This document shows positions 51,698 through 61,581 of a stretch of DNA of 64,000 nt, one piece after another (the first letter of the stretch is position 1; every line of letters begins with the position of its first letter). A model generated the notes under the pieces. The model saw nothing but the letters and a program-made list of their open reading frames with translations, did no database searches and was not told the origin of the DNA. The DNA comes from Peribacillus deserti (GTDB lineage Bacteria > Bacillota > Bacilli > Bacillales > DSM-1321): positions 248,001-312,000 of the forward strand of contig NZ_JAFBFI010000002.1 of assembly GCF_016909175.1 (NCBI RefSeq), written 5' to 3'. Made by a program: the position numbers and the translations under genes.

Positions 51698-53437
51698 TTA
51701 ATCATTTTGTAAATCTTCCATTGAATTAACATCCTCCATATATTTTGGAACGGTTAATCCTAATTTGGTTCCTTTAAGATTCGGACCCAGATCTTCGAGC
51801 CCGGCTTTGTACGTTTCATAATAGTCTTTATGAGTAGTCGGGAGGCCGGCTGAAACCATTGCATCAGCACTTCCGTCTGCTACAGCTGCAAACATGGGCC
51901 CTGCTTCAACTTGTTTAAGATCGACCGTATAGCCATGTTCCTGTAGAACGAGGGCAATAACATTATTGCTTGCCACTTCGGATTCCCAGGCAACATAAGT
52001 GAGCGTAACCTTTTGTCCGGTTCCCCGCTGTGCACCAGTCACCCATTTTTTCACTTTATCCTGATGGCCTTTAATCCATTTGGCTGCAGCCGCTTCAGGT
52101 TTTTCCCCTTCTTCTACATCAATCATGACCTCGCCCATGTCCTGTGGAGTCCAGAAAAACTGATCTAGAATTTTATAGGCGCCGGGATTTTCTTGCTTGA
52201 ATCCCTTTCTAGTCAGTGTATTGATATATTCCCCGCTGCCATAAACATGCTTTGGATCTTCAAGGAATTTAAGATCATATTTTTGGAACATCCAGTGGGG
52301 GATCCAGCCTGTAATAATTATAGGCTCCTCTTTTTTGTATGCCTTTTTCAGCTCTGTCATCATCGCAGCAGATGATCCTTCAGTTAGTGTCCACTCATCT
52401 AACTCATACTCGTCCATAGCTTCCTTCGTTAATCGCATTAGTCCTGCGCCAGGATCTATCCCGGTGATTTTATAATCAACCTTTGCCCCGATATTCCCTG
52501 GATCAGCCTGCTCAGCAGGCTTCGCATTCCCAATCGAAGCAATGATAAACAGAATGATGAAAAGCAGTGCTACTATCCCGTATATATATTTCTTGGAAAC
52601 TTTGGATTCGTAAGCAGGCTTACGAAGATTCTGAGAAATACGGTCAAGAATAATGGCGATAATAACAATGGATAAACCTGCTTCAAAGCCTTGTCCTACC
52701 TTTACCTGTGTAACGGCACGGTACACTTCTGCCCCAAGTCCCGGAGCTCCTACTAAGGATGCAACAACAACCATTGAGAGAGTCAGCATAATACTCTGGT
52801 TGATTCCAGCTAAAATCGTCGGTGCTGCTATCGGCAGCTGCACTTTAAACAATTTTTGTCTAGGTGTTGAGCCAAAGGCATCTGAGGCTTCGATAAGGTC
52901 TTTTGGAACTTCCCTTATGCCGAGGTTTGTAAGCCTGATGGTCGGTGGAACTGCAAAGATTACAGAAGCAATAATTCCAGGCACAACCCCGATTCCAAAA
53001 AACAGGATGGCGGGAATCAGATAAACAAAGGCCGGCATGGTCTGCATAAAATCCATAATAGGCGTTATAATGCTTCTTGCCGTATCACTGCGGGCAGCCC
53101 AGATCCCCAGCGGAAGCCCGATAATAATCGTGATAATTACAGAGGATAGAACAAGGGCCAGGGAATCTATCGTGGCATCCCAATAACCGAGATTATCAAT
53201 TAACAAAAGACCGATTAGTGTAAATAAAGCTAATCCCCATCTGCTTATATAAAAAGCTAAGGCCGAAAGGATTAGAATCAGAACCCAATTCGGACCGTAA
53301 TTGAGAACATTAACAATGCTTTCCATCACAAACTCTATACCATTTGATATTCCTTCAAAAAAACCGCCAAATATATCCGTTATTTTTTCAACAAACACAT
53401 CAACCCAGCGTGCTAAAGGTATTTTGGGGAATCCCAT
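51698..53437 (-). CDS. opuABC: Glycine betaine ABC transporter, permease fused to substrate-binding protein (OpuAB-OpuAC)
   Basis: A 579-aa fusion. Residues 1-285 are the OpuAB-type permease with several helices and the EAA loop (IREVPKDLIEASDAFGSTPR). Helix 290-305 anchors the binding protein. Residues 315-579 are OpuAC-like (ITGIDPGAGLMRLTKEAMDE, PIIITGWIPHWMF with the aromatic betaine cage, TYVAWESEVASNNVIALVL, SAGLPTTHKDYYETY). B. subtilis encodes OpuAB and OpuAC apart; the fused form is known from lactic acid bacteria. It imports glycine betaine for osmoprotection. The ATG follows the opuAA stop at once, with AAGGAGG inside the end of opuAA. Confidence 0.92.
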   Translation of the reverse strand: MGFPKIPLARWVDVFVEKITDIFGGFFEGISNGIEFVMESIVNVLNYGPNWVLILILSALAFYISRWGLALFTLIGLLLIDNLGYWDATIDSLALVLSSVIITIIIGLPLGIWAARSDTARSIITPIMDFMQTMPAFVYLIPAILFFGIGVVPGIIASVIFAVPPTIRLTNLGIREVPKDLIEASDAFGSTPRQKLFKVQLPIAAPTILAGINQSIMLTLSMVVVASLVGAPGLGAEVYRAVTQVKVGQGFEAGLSIVIIAIILDRISQNLRKPAYESKVSKKYIYGIVALLFIILFIIASIGNAKPAEQADPGNIGAKVDYKITGIDPGAGLMRLTKEAMDEYELDEWTLTEGSSAAMMTELKKAYKKEEPIIITGWIPHWMFQKYDLKFLEDPKHVYGSGEYINTLTRKGFKQENPGAYKILDQFFWTPQDMGEVMIDVEEGEKPEAAAAKWIKGHQDKVKKWVTGAQRGTGQKVTLTYVAWESEVASNNVIALVLQEHGYTVDLKQVEAGPMFAAVADGSADAMVSAGLPTTHKDYYETYKAGLEDLGPNLKGTKLGLTVPKYMEDVNSMEDLQND

Positions 53438-54652
53438 TTAGAAGACCTCCTTAACATTCAGGTCTTCTTTATTTCCTGCAAGTGCACCAATGACTGACCC
53501 GCGGATAATAACACCCTTTAACCGGTTATGTTCATCAATAACCGCCAAGGGAATTTGGGAGGTTGCAGCTTTGTCCATCAAATCCGCTAAGATTGTATCT
53601 TCCTGTACGGTTAATATATCTTTTTCCATTACGTCTTCAATTGTCTTGTTTTCTTTTACAGCCCTTGAAGCTTGATCTGCAGTTAAGGCACCGAGCAGAG
53701 TCTGCCGCCTATCCACAACGAAAATACTGGAATATCCCTGATCCTTCATAATTTGAAGGGCAACCCGGGGACCCCTGTCAGGTGTGATTCGTTCCGCGCG
53801 TTTAAGAACATGCGCTGCCGTCAGCACCTTGGATAAATCCACATCTTCAACAAAGCGTTCAACAAATTCATTGGCCGGGTTAACCATGATTTCCTCAGGA
53901 GTACCCGTTTGAATAATGGTGCCATCTTTCATTAAAGCTATTCTGTCACCTATTCGAAGAGCCTCATCCAGGTCGTGGGTAATAAAAATAATCGTCTTTT
54001 TCATCGTTTCCTGAATTTCCAGCAGCTCATCCTGCATTCCTTTTCTAATGAGCGGGTCTAATGCGGAAAAGGCTTCATCCATAAGTAGAATGTCCGTATC
54101 ACTTGCAAGTGCCCTTGCCAGTCCTACCCTCTGCTGCATGCCTCCGCTTAGCTGATTGGGATATTGCTCCTCATAGCCGGCAAGGCCTACAAGTTTAAGA
54201 GCGTCACTAGCTTTCTGGCGCCGCTCGCTTTCAGGCATATCCTGTATTTCTAAACCAAATTCGGTATTTTCAAGAATCGTCCGATGTGGAAATAATGCGA
54301 AGTTTTGAAATACCATGCTGATTTTCTTTCGTCTTACATCACGGAGTTCATTGCTTTTTAATTTTACGATGTCCTGGTTATCAATCAGAATCTGACCTGA
54401 TGTGGGATCAATCAGGCGGTTAAGCATTCTGATCAATGTTGACTTTCCACTTCCTGACAACCCCATTACAACAAAAATTTCACCAGGGTATATTTCCAGA
54501 TTTGCGTGATTCACACCAACCGAACTTCCGGTCTTCTCTAATATTTCTTTTTTGGACCGTCCCTCCTTTAACAGGGAAAGTGCTGCTTTTGGCGATTTCC
54601 CAAATATTTTTGTTACGTCCTTCACAATAACTTTTGGTTCCAATACGTTCAC
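53438..54652 (-). CDS. opuAA: Glycine betaine ABC transporter ATP-binding protein OpuAA
   Basis: A 404-aa ATPase: Walker A GLSGSGKST (about 68-76), Q-loop, signature LSGGMQQR, Walker B ILLMDEAFSALD, H-loop ITHD; then a tandem CBS module from residue 280 (RVALQIMKDQGYSSIFVVD, TVQEDTILADLMDKAATSQI) that senses ionic strength in OpuA. It powers uptake with the fused permease/binding protein downstream. The start is GTG at 54652, with AAAGG upstream. A promoter lies at 54681-54709 on the minus strand. Confidence 0.94.
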   Translation of the reverse strand: MNVLEPKVIVKDVTKIFGKSPKAALSLLKEGRSKKEILEKTGSSVGVNHANLEIYPGEIFVVMGLSGSGKSTLIRMLNRLIDPTSGQILIDNQDIVKLKSNELRDVRRKKISMVFQNFALFPHRTILENTEFGLEIQDMPESERRQKASDALKLVGLAGYEEQYPNQLSGGMQQRVGLARALASDTDILLMDEAFSALDPLIRKGMQDELLEIQETMKKTIIFITHDLDEALRIGDRIALMKDGTIIQTGTPEEIMVNPANEFVERFVEDVDLSKVLTAAHVLKRAERITPDRGPRVALQIMKDQGYSSIFVVDRRQTLLGALTADQASRAVKENKTIEDVMEKDILTVQEDTILADLMDKAATSQIPLAVIDEHNRLKGVIIRGSVIGALAGNKEDLNVKEVF

Positions 54653-54680
54653 CTAACCTTTATCCTTAGCTTCGAAATAT

Positions 54681-54709
54681 GTATTATGCCATACTATATA
54701 ACTTTTCAA
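54681..54709 (-). promoter_or_regulatory. Promoter of the opuA operon
   Basis: On the minus strand: TTGAAA (54704-54709), 17-nt spacer, TAATAC (54681-54686), about 30 nt before the GTG start. Confidence 0.6.
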
Positions 54710-54969
54710 ATAAATAAAAGAAATGTGTCTTTTTAGTAAACAATTAGGTTATATTCTCCTATAGTCTTTCCATCTTAAGGGAACAAATATGTACGCATTG
54801 GAAGAAAAACAGAATACATTCTTTTGATATAAAAGGTTTATAGGTATACTATTAGAATCTGATGCACCGAGTCCTTTTTCACATAAGCTGCCTGCTTGTT
54901 TTTTTAATGTGTAAGGAAGGTATAGAGATTATAAAAATGATAAAACTGCGCAGAAAGGAATTGTTATGG

Positions 54970-55260
54970 ATGCTGACTATTATTAATCACGAAGCAGAAG
55001 AAATTAAAGATCCGTTCGGAATTTTGAGTGGACGAAGGTTTGAATTTTACCTTCAGGTTGAGGTACCTGAGGATGATGAACTTTATATGGAAAATGGTAT
55101 TTATATAAGGGTTGTCTTTTCTGTTGATGAAGGAAAATCTTCGATAATAAAATATGATTTATATGAATATGTGACAAACGCTTATCTGGATTATGAACTT
55201 GAAGAAGAAGAGGAAGAACTGATCGCTGAATATTGCCTCAGCCAACTGCCAGGCGAGTGA
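54970..55260 (+). CDS. DUF6509-type small acidic protein
   Basis: A 96-aa soluble protein starting MLTIINHEAEEIKDPFGILS GRRFEF, with a beta-rich core and an acidic C-terminus (EEEEEELIAEYC). I associate this pattern with DUF6509, a Bacillus family of unknown function. I chose the ATG at 54970, with AAGGA about 9 nt upstream; the longer frame from 54862 adds a hydrophobic N-terminus with no ribosome site. Single gene divergent from opuA, ending at a bidirectional terminator. Confidence 0.7.
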   Translation: MLTIINHEAEEIKDPFGILSGRRFEFYLQVEVPEDDELYMENGIYIRVVFSVDEGKSSIIKYDLYEYVTNAYLDYELEEEEEELIAEYCLSQLPGE

Positions 55261-55265
55261 ATAAG

Positions 55266-55296
55266 AAAATCCGGGCAAGCTACTTGCCCGGATTTT
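55266..55296. terminator. Bidirectional terminator
   Basis: Perfect 13-bp arms in 55266-55279 and 55283-55296 (GGGCAAG/CTTGCCC core) flanked by A- and T-runs; shared by the two converging genes. Confidence 0.92.
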
Positions 55297-55297
55297 C

Positions 55298-55924
55298 TCA
55301 TATAACCGTTTTTTGTCCGCTGTTTTCTTCAACAATTTTTGTTACATAATAAAATCCAAACCCGGTAAGAATGGTAACGGTCCAGCTGAATACCTGTCTT
55401 AGGAAAATTCCTTTATCGAAAGCTTCTACACCATACTCCGTAATCAGCCAGATCTTAACGATGCCAAGGATAATATCTCGTAATGCAAAGGCCATGGTGA
55501 TCAGTTTAAACACAAGAAGAGGTTTAGGCTGATAAAACAGCTGTTTCACTTCTTTTCTATCTGCCCCCTGCAATTCAATGATGTCTAGTGCAAAAAGTAA
55601 AGCGATCGGCCTGTTTATAAGGATGGAAAGTACAAAGACCCCGCCCAGGACAAATAAGTAATACGTGTTGTTCCATAGCAGCTGGATAGCTGATCCGGCA
55701 AGCACATCTATCAAGGTGCCCACAACCAGGTTTATTAAGATAAAACAACCAAAAAAGTTAATCTTTTTTATCTCATAAAAACGGTAAAGACTATACAAGA
55801 TTCCGGGAACCGACGATAAAATCATTGCAAGATAATCTCCCATATAATCTCTTCCAAAATTCCAGACTAAAAGCGGCACAGCCACATAAAAGATGAGATC
55901 TAAAACGATAATATTTTTCTTCAC
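55298..55924 (-). CDS. VC0807-family membrane protein
   Basis: A 208-aa protein with about six membrane helices (VAVPLLVWNFGRDYMGDYLA, then SVPGILYSLYRFYEIKKINF, FVLGGVFVLSILINRPIALL). The pattern fits the VC0807/intracellular septation protein A-like group of unknown function. It lies 18 nt downstream of mprF and is probably co-transcribed with it; a role in the envelope is possible. The ATG at 55924 follows AGGAGATATTCAGTGAAG. Confidence 0.8.
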   Translation of the reverse strand: MKKNIIVLDLIFYVAVPLLVWNFGRDYMGDYLAMILSSVPGILYSLYRFYEIKKINFFGCFILINLVVGTLIDVLAGSAIQLLWNNTYYLFVLGGVFVLSILINRPIALLFALDIIELQGADRKEVKQLFYQPKPLLVFKLITMAFALRDIILGIVKIWLITEYGVEAFDKGIFLRQVFSWTVTILTGFGFYYVTKIVEENSGQKTVI

Positions 55925-55942
55925 TGAATATCTCCTGCCATT

Positions 55943-58531
55943 TTATTTGTTGTTATATATTTCTTGCTGGTTCTCACTTTTCCCTTCCCTGTCCATAGGT
56001 TTTTTTCCTTTTTTCGATATAAGCAGGGAAAGCTGTAACATGGCCGCAGGAAGGGACGACTTTCTGTGAAAGGCTAAAAATTTCGGTGCCCTCTCTGCTG
56101 CGTATTTTTCCCTAAACCTTGTGAGACGTTGAAACGGATAAAAAAAGTGTCCATATAAATAAATGAGTGAAGCAATTTTTTCACCAGTAGTAGAATACTT
56201 CGACTTCCCATTATTTGAAAGAGGATCAATTCCCAGATTAAAAAAACGGTACTTATGATCTTTTGCCCACAGCAGAACACAAATGAGAAAATAGTCCATC
56301 GTGCCACTGGGGGATTTAGGCTGCACCCTCATTAAGTCGACGGATAGGGTTTGGCCAAAATCATACATCGGCATTAACACAGTAAAAGCAATCATTTTGT
56401 CATCGGTATCTTTTAAAACTGCCAGCGGAGCAAGCTGCATATATTCCTCGTCATAATAACCGTATGAAAATCCTTTTTCTCTCCGGCCGTCCAGCCATTT
56501 TTCTGAAACTTCTTTGATTTCATTCATTATCTCCCTGCTATAAGGAGGAAAAAGAACTCTAAACCTGAAGCCTTCTTTTTCAAACTTATGATAAACTGCC
56601 TTAAAGTTTTTCATTTTATCATTTGTTAGTGAAAAGGAATCAAGATGAACGGAAGCATTTTCACCAAGTTTAAAAAAATCAAATCCAGAGCCGTGCAAAA
56701 GTGGAAGCATATCACTGCTTACTTGATAAAACACAAGAGCCAGGCCTGCCCGATCAGCCTTTTCCTGAAATTCATCCATTGCAGCAGAGAAATGATTTCT
56801 GTCCCCCACAGGGTCGCCTAATATCACTAATTTATCAGCATAGGGCTGAAAAGCAAACAAGACATTCCCTTCCTTGTTCCAAAATATATACTTATCATTT
56901 AAGAACAGAAGATGAGAAAAGGCATTTCCCCCAAACGTGAGTAAGTGTTTTTTAATTCTCTCTGTTTGAGACACAGACGTTTTAAATGGGAAGTGACTTT
57001 GTCTGCTTACCCAATTACCAGCGGCAAGCGTGAGAGAAGCGATCAAAAGTCCTAAAATTCCGCTTCTAAAAAGACTCGCTGAATCTTGTATCGTATACCC
57101 TTCCAGCTGCTGCGGCACTTGCAGCTGAGAAGCAGGCATATTCACATAGCCTATAAAAAAATAGAGACTCATAAAGAATAGAATAAAACTGATATCCACA
57201 ACGGCTTTTTCCCAGGCAGGAAAAAAGTTTACCCTGTAAAATTGCCCTCTTGCTAAAAATAAGAGGAATGCAGCAATCAAACTAAAAACTGCTTCTTTAT
57301 AATCAAATCCTCTTAAAAGTGCAAAGAAAGATCCAAATAAAAGAACCAGTATGGATAAATAATACACCCATTTCACTTTATATTGAATTCCTCTAGCCAG
57401 TGCAAGTAAAGCTATGCCCGCAGCAACTGAAAGGAGATGGGACAATTTGATCAGCTTCGGAGAAAATAGCTCAAAATGTGAATGGACCGTTATAATAGCA
57501 TTGGGAAAGGCAGCGGATAAAAGCAGAATAACGCCTGAAAGAAATACAAATATAGTCAGAAATCGGTGGCTGATATTGGCTAAAGCATAAGCCGGAATGT
57601 TTTTCCATCTTTGATTGGCGGTGTGCCATACATGACCGATCATCATAAAACTTGATACAAGCCACGGAAAAAAGTTATAGCTGAGGCGGTATAACAGCAG
57701 CAGCAGCAGCCCTTTTTCTTTGCTTATCCCATAAGCATCAAAACCAAGCAGAAAAATTAAATCAAAGGAACCAAGACCGCTCGGAATCATGCTAATAACA
57801 CCTGCACATGCAGATGTCAGATAAATGGGCGCCAGTGCAATTAAAGATATATTTATATCCAGCATTCTAGCAATAGCAAACATCGTTAATAGGGCAAAAA
57901 ACCATTCTGCTAATGAAACAAGGACTAACTGAATTTCATATTTTAGCTGAATTTTACTTTCTGCCTCATTCCTCTTTTTTATAGAAAGGGAAATAAGCAA
58001 TCCGGGAAGAAAAAGACCGATTGCGATGATTCCTATGTTCAGCCAGGAATAAGTTTTAGCAAGCGGCGAATCAAGGATTCCAAACAGAATCAGCCAGCTT
58101 AACAACGATAAACCAGTTAAATAAAATATAGAAATCTTAGTAATGGCCTTAATCACTTTCGTCCGGCTATACTCTTTTGTTTTATAGAAATAGACTCTTA
58201 AGGCTGCTCCAGTCAAGCCGCCAAATCCGAGAAAATTGGAATAGGAATTAGATATAAATGAATAAGTCAGCAGTCTCTTTTTAGACATCTTCCTGCCAAG
58301 AAGCTTCATAAGAATAAGATCGAAGAAGCTCATCGGGAGAACGGCTATCATTCCCAAAGATAAAATGATGGCGAACTTGCTTATTCCTATTTCAAACAGA
58401 TGAGCTTTTAGCAGACCAAAATCAATTGCTTTAAAAAAACTTCCGCTTTCATATAAAACAAGCGTAAAAACCAACAGAGGTATTAAAATTTTTACAGCTA
58501 AAAGCACTTTGGGTTTTTTGAGTAATTTCAT
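55943..58531 (-). CDS. mprF: Phosphatidylglycerol lysyltransferase MprF
   Basis: An 862-aa bifunctional protein. The N-terminal half (1-500) has about 14 membrane helices and works as a lipid flippase; the motif NSYSNFLGFGGLTGAALRVY is typical. The C-terminal cytosolic domain (about 530-840, DUF2156/GNAT-like) moves lysine or alanine from aminoacyl-tRNA to phosphatidylglycerol; visible: ILGDPVGDRNHFSAAMDEF, KLGENASVHLDSFSL and FFNLGIDPLSNNGKSKYS. The lipid lowers the negative surface charge and protects from cationic peptides. The ATG at 58531 starts MKLLKKPKVLLAV with a GCGGGGAG ribosome site. Length is normal. Confidence 0.96.
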   Translation of the reverse strand: MKLLKKPKVLLAVKILIPLLVFTLVLYESGSFFKAIDFGLLKAHLFEIGISKFAIILSLGMIAVLPMSFFDLILMKLLGRKMSKKRLLTYSFISNSYSNFLGFGGLTGAALRVYFYKTKEYSRTKVIKAITKISIFYLTGLSLLSWLILFGILDSPLAKTYSWLNIGIIAIGLFLPGLLISLSIKKRNEAESKIQLKYEIQLVLVSLAEWFFALLTMFAIARMLDINISLIALAPIYLTSACAGVISMIPSGLGSFDLIFLLGFDAYGISKEKGLLLLLLYRLSYNFFPWLVSSFMMIGHVWHTANQRWKNIPAYALANISHRFLTIFVFLSGVILLLSAAFPNAIITVHSHFELFSPKLIKLSHLLSVAAGIALLALARGIQYKVKWVYYLSILVLLFGSFFALLRGFDYKEAVFSLIAAFLLFLARGQFYRVNFFPAWEKAVVDISFILFFMSLYFFIGYVNMPASQLQVPQQLEGYTIQDSASLFRSGILGLLIASLTLAAGNWVSRQSHFPFKTSVSQTERIKKHLLTFGGNAFSHLLFLNDKYIFWNKEGNVLFAFQPYADKLVILGDPVGDRNHFSAAMDEFQEKADRAGLALVFYQVSSDMLPLLHGSGFDFFKLGENASVHLDSFSLTNDKMKNFKAVYHKFEKEGFRFRVLFPPYSREIMNEIKEVSEKWLDGRREKGFSYGYYDEEYMQLAPLAVLKDTDDKMIAFTVLMPMYDFGQTLSVDLMRVQPKSPSGTMDYFLICVLLWAKDHKYRFFNLGIDPLSNNGKSKYSTTGEKIASLIYLYGHFFYPFQRLTRFREKYAAERAPKFLAFHRKSSLPAAMLQLSLLISKKGKKPMDREGKSENQQEIYNNK

Positions 58532-58740
58532 AAACTCCCCGCCTGCATTGAGATTTGTGGATCATCCGAAGAAACAAGTTTGCCCCGGCTATTATTTTAC
58601 CCCTTTTTTCCATACATTTCTACAGCTTGCATGGTGCTGCGGATGCATGCTAGAGGATTTTGTTTCCAAAGCCAGGTTCCTCCATTATAATAAAATAGTA
58701 TATTCAGAATTTTATCTATTTTCTACTTTGGGAGGTTTTT

Positions 58741-60687
58741 ATGTCACAGTCACCTGTATGGTTTCCAAGCGAAGAGTTCAAAAAGAGCACAAGAATGTAC
58801 AAATGGATGGAGAAACTTGGTTTTGAGGATTACGATGCTTTCTTTCTTCAGTCTATAGATGATATCGCCTGGTTTTGGGAAGAAGCTGTAAAAGAACTGG
58901 AGATCAAATGGTATAAGCCTTATAAAAAAACTCTCGATTTAAGCAGCGGGCTGAAATATCCGAAATGGTTCATGAATGGAAAAATGAATATTGTCCATAA
59001 CGCTGTTGAAAAGTGGGCCGCTGATTCATCTATGCGCAGCCAGGTGGCCATTATTTGGGAAGGTGATAATGGCGAGATTAAGAAATATACCTTTGAAGAA
59101 CTCAGTAAAGAAATTGACATCATTGCTGCAGGATTAGCAGCAAAAGGCATCCAGCCAGGTGATGTTGTAACCCTTTATATGCCAATGATCCCTGAGACCG
59201 TTATTGCCATGTTTGCCATTGCAAAGATTGGGGCTATCTTCTCCCCTGCCTTTTCAGGATACGGAGCAGAAGCAGTGGCAACCAGGATAAACGCTGCCGG
59301 AGCAAAGGTATTAATAACAGCTGATGGATTTTACCGCCGAGGAAAAGTCATATCCATGAAGGAAGAAGCTGACCGTGCCGTCCATTTGTCTCCTTCTATT
59401 GAAAAAGTAATTGTTGTAAAAAGAACAGATGCCAATGTTCCCTGGAATAGCGATAAAGATGTAGACTGGTCTGAACTAAAGCAGCCTTCTGCTTCCATAA
59501 AAACAAGAGAAACAGATGCAGATGAACCAGTGATGCTGATTTATACTTCAGGAACGACCGGAAAGCCAAAGGGTGCTGTACATAATCATTCCGGATTTCC
59601 GATTAAAGCAGCCTTTGATGCCGGTGTTTGTATGGACGTTTGTAAGGGGGATACCCTATTCTGGGTAACAGATATGGGATGGATGATGGGGCCATTCCTC
59701 GTTTTTGGAGGACTAGTGAACGGTGCATCCATTGTCATGTTTGAAGGAACTCCCGACTTTCCTAATCCTGATCGTATCTGGGATTTAGTTGACAAACACA
59801 ATGTCACCCATCTGGGGATATCGCCTACTCTGATCAGAAGCCTGATGAGACACGGAACAGAATGGATAGATAAACACGATCTATCAAGCTTAAAGGCAAT
59901 AGGTTCCACAGGAGAACCCTGGAATCCAGAACCTTGGATGTGGCTTTTTGATAACGTTTGCAAAAAAAAGGTGCCGATCATCAACTATTCTGGCGGAACA
60001 GAAATATCGGGAGGAATATTGGGCAACGTCCTCTTAAAGCCAATATCCCCTATTACCTTTAACTCGCCGATACCAGGCATGGATGTTCATGTTTATGACA
60101 GTGAACAAAATTCTGTGTTGAATGAAGTCGGCGAACTGGTTATTCTTCAGCCATGGGTAGGGATGACAAATGGATTCTGGAAAGAAAATGAACGCTATGA
60201 GCAAACATACTGGAGCAGATGGGGAGATACATGGGTTCATGGCGATTGGGTCATCCAGGACTCTGATGGCTTTTGGACCATCACCGGACGCTCCGATGAT
60301 ATTCTGAATGTTGCAGGAAAACGGCTTGGACCAGCCGAGCTGGAATCCGCATTAGTAGAACATCCTTTGGTCATGGAAGCCGCAGCCATCGGAATACCTG
60401 ATGAAGTAAAAGGAGAATCAGCCATCTGTTTTGCTGTCTTAAACACCTCTGCCTATGATTCCGCCGAATTAAAGCAAGAGCTTTTGAAACTAGTCGGAAA
60501 GCATCTTGGCAAGGCTCTTCTTCCAAAAGAAATCTATTTTGTCGATGAACTGCCTAAAACCCGCAACGGTAAAGTCATGCGGCGCGTGATCCGGGCCGCC
60601 TATTTAAACCAGAATGCTGGAGATATAACGTCACTAGAAAACCCGGCCATTCTCGAAGCCATCAAAAATATGAATATAACAAAATAA
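58741..60687 (+). CDS. ytcI: Acyl-CoA synthetase, AcsA-like (YtcI type)
   Basis: A 648-aa AMP-forming ligase with an extended N-terminus like acetyl-CoA synthetase. Motifs: LIYTSGTTGKPKGAVHNHSG (P-loop), NYSGGTEISGGILG (A5), WVHGDWVIQD (A7) and PKTRNGKVMRR with the catalytic Lys near the end. The lone Trp in TDMGWMMGP is typical of the acetyl/propionyl group. It probably activates a short- or branched-chain acid. The ATG at 58741 has TTGGGAGG upstream. Single gene, not linked to the acyl-CoA operons at 24-38 kb. Confidence 0.88.
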   Translation: MSQSPVWFPSEEFKKSTRMYKWMEKLGFEDYDAFFLQSIDDIAWFWEEAVKELEIKWYKPYKKTLDLSSGLKYPKWFMNGKMNIVHNAVEKWAADSSMRSQVAIIWEGDNGEIKKYTFEELSKEIDIIAAGLAAKGIQPGDVVTLYMPMIPETVIAMFAIAKIGAIFSPAFSGYGAEAVATRINAAGAKVLITADGFYRRGKVISMKEEADRAVHLSPSIEKVIVVKRTDANVPWNSDKDVDWSELKQPSASIKTRETDADEPVMLIYTSGTTGKPKGAVHNHSGFPIKAAFDAGVCMDVCKGDTLFWVTDMGWMMGPFLVFGGLVNGASIVMFEGTPDFPNPDRIWDLVDKHNVTHLGISPTLIRSLMRHGTEWIDKHDLSSLKAIGSTGEPWNPEPWMWLFDNVCKKKVPIINYSGGTEISGGILGNVLLKPISPITFNSPIPGMDVHVYDSEQNSVLNEVGELVILQPWVGMTNGFWKENERYEQTYWSRWGDTWVHGDWVIQDSDGFWTITGRSDDILNVAGKRLGPAELESALVEHPLVMEAAAIGIPDEVKGESAICFAVLNTSAYDSAELKQELLKLVGKHLGKALLPKEIYFVDELPKTRNGKVMRRVIRAAYLNQNAGDITSLENPAILEAIKNMNITK

Positions 60688-60693
60688 TGATAG

Positions 60694-60728
60694 AAGAGCC
60701 GGTTTTATTGTTCCGGCTCTTTTATTTT
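60694..60728 (+). terminator. Terminator after ytcI
   Basis: Perfect 9-bp arms 60694-60702 (AAGAGCCGG) and 60713-60721 (CCGGCTCTT), then a T-rich tail. Confidence 0.9.
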
Positions 60729-61239
60729 TATTTGTCTGATTCTACGGCGAACCAGCCTGTGTTCTGGCTCCAGGCATCCGCTTATTTAATCATAGAACAA
60801 ATTAATGGCTCATTCGCTTCTTCTCTATTAATCAGAAATTCCTTCGCCAGCCTGTATTTTAGTTCTTCATACTGCCCGAAATTGCCACTCCTAATTAACT
60901 GTGGAGATGAACAAACTGCCGGCTTCTGCTCTGGATTTTTATTAAGTCAAAGATCAGCCTCTTATCAAGTCAAATGGTTCCTTTCTGAGTCATAATGTTT
61001 TTGGTGCGCTAATCAGAACACAGTAACTTGTAAAAATATTGTCCAATTCAATGATCCATGTTTCAGGACTCCCTCTATTACCATAGATGAATAGCGGACT
61101 AGACAGTAGTCCTCTAAAAACAGTGTTTTTCTTTCAGTTTTCTAAGTAATTTTAATAGTTTAAGTAATTCAAGAGGCAAAAATGGACTATTCTGGTAAAT
61201 TTTCATAAGTATATAGAGCTTAGACCTTCAAGAGCTGGG
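60729..61239. other. Intergenic region upstream of the tandem repeats
   Basis: No gene with a ribosome site and family pattern. A 102-codon frame that starts at the ytcI stop is not supported. Confidence 0.5.
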
Positions 61240-61323
61240 TTTTATGCTTTTGTTTTTGAGATTTATGCTTAAGTTTAAGAGTTTTATGATTAAGTTTTGA
61301 AGTTTTATGCTTAAGTTTCAGAG
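61240..61323 (+). repeat. 21-bp tandem repeat, four units
   Basis: Units begin at 61240, 61261, 61282 and 61303, each of the form (T/A)TTTATG(C/A)TTAAGTTTnnGAG with a few differences; a fifth partial unit starts at 61324 (ATCTATGCTGATTTA). The period is seven codons, but no start codon or ribosome site goes with it. Confidence 0.8.
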
Positions 61324-61389
61324 ATCTATGCTGATTTAACTATAACTACGCTTAGCATTACTATCTCATGCTAATCTTTTGGTTGATAG

Positions 61390-61469
61390 GCTGATTTCAA
61401 ATAAACCCTCTGTATCTCCTTGATGTTATGCTGATTTCCGCTTTATTCATCTGTATCTCTGGGTGTTAT
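61390..61469 (+). repeat. 40-bp tandem repeat, two units
   Basis: Units 61390-61429 and 61430-61469 share GCTGATTTC at the start and CTGTATCTC then TGTTAT at the end; the middle differs. It follows the 21-bp array and shares the word TATGCTGATTT with its last partial unit. Confidence 0.7.
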
Positions 61470-61581
61470 GCCATTCGCACGAATCGTACTTTTCTTCACA
61501 TGCTAATCCCTAGACTTCTCTTCGGGTTTAACAGCCACAACAGCTGCATTAATATAGATTTATTAATTATTCCCGGACCTA

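Noticed and set aside
51698-53437. Circularly permuted betaine-binding domain in the OpuA fusion
   Set aside because: The order of segments is the same as in B. subtilis OpuAC as I recall it, so no permutation is needed.
60687-60995. 102-codon plus-strand frame after ytcI
   Set aside because: Starts at the ytcI stop, contains the terminator hairpin, and shows no family pattern.
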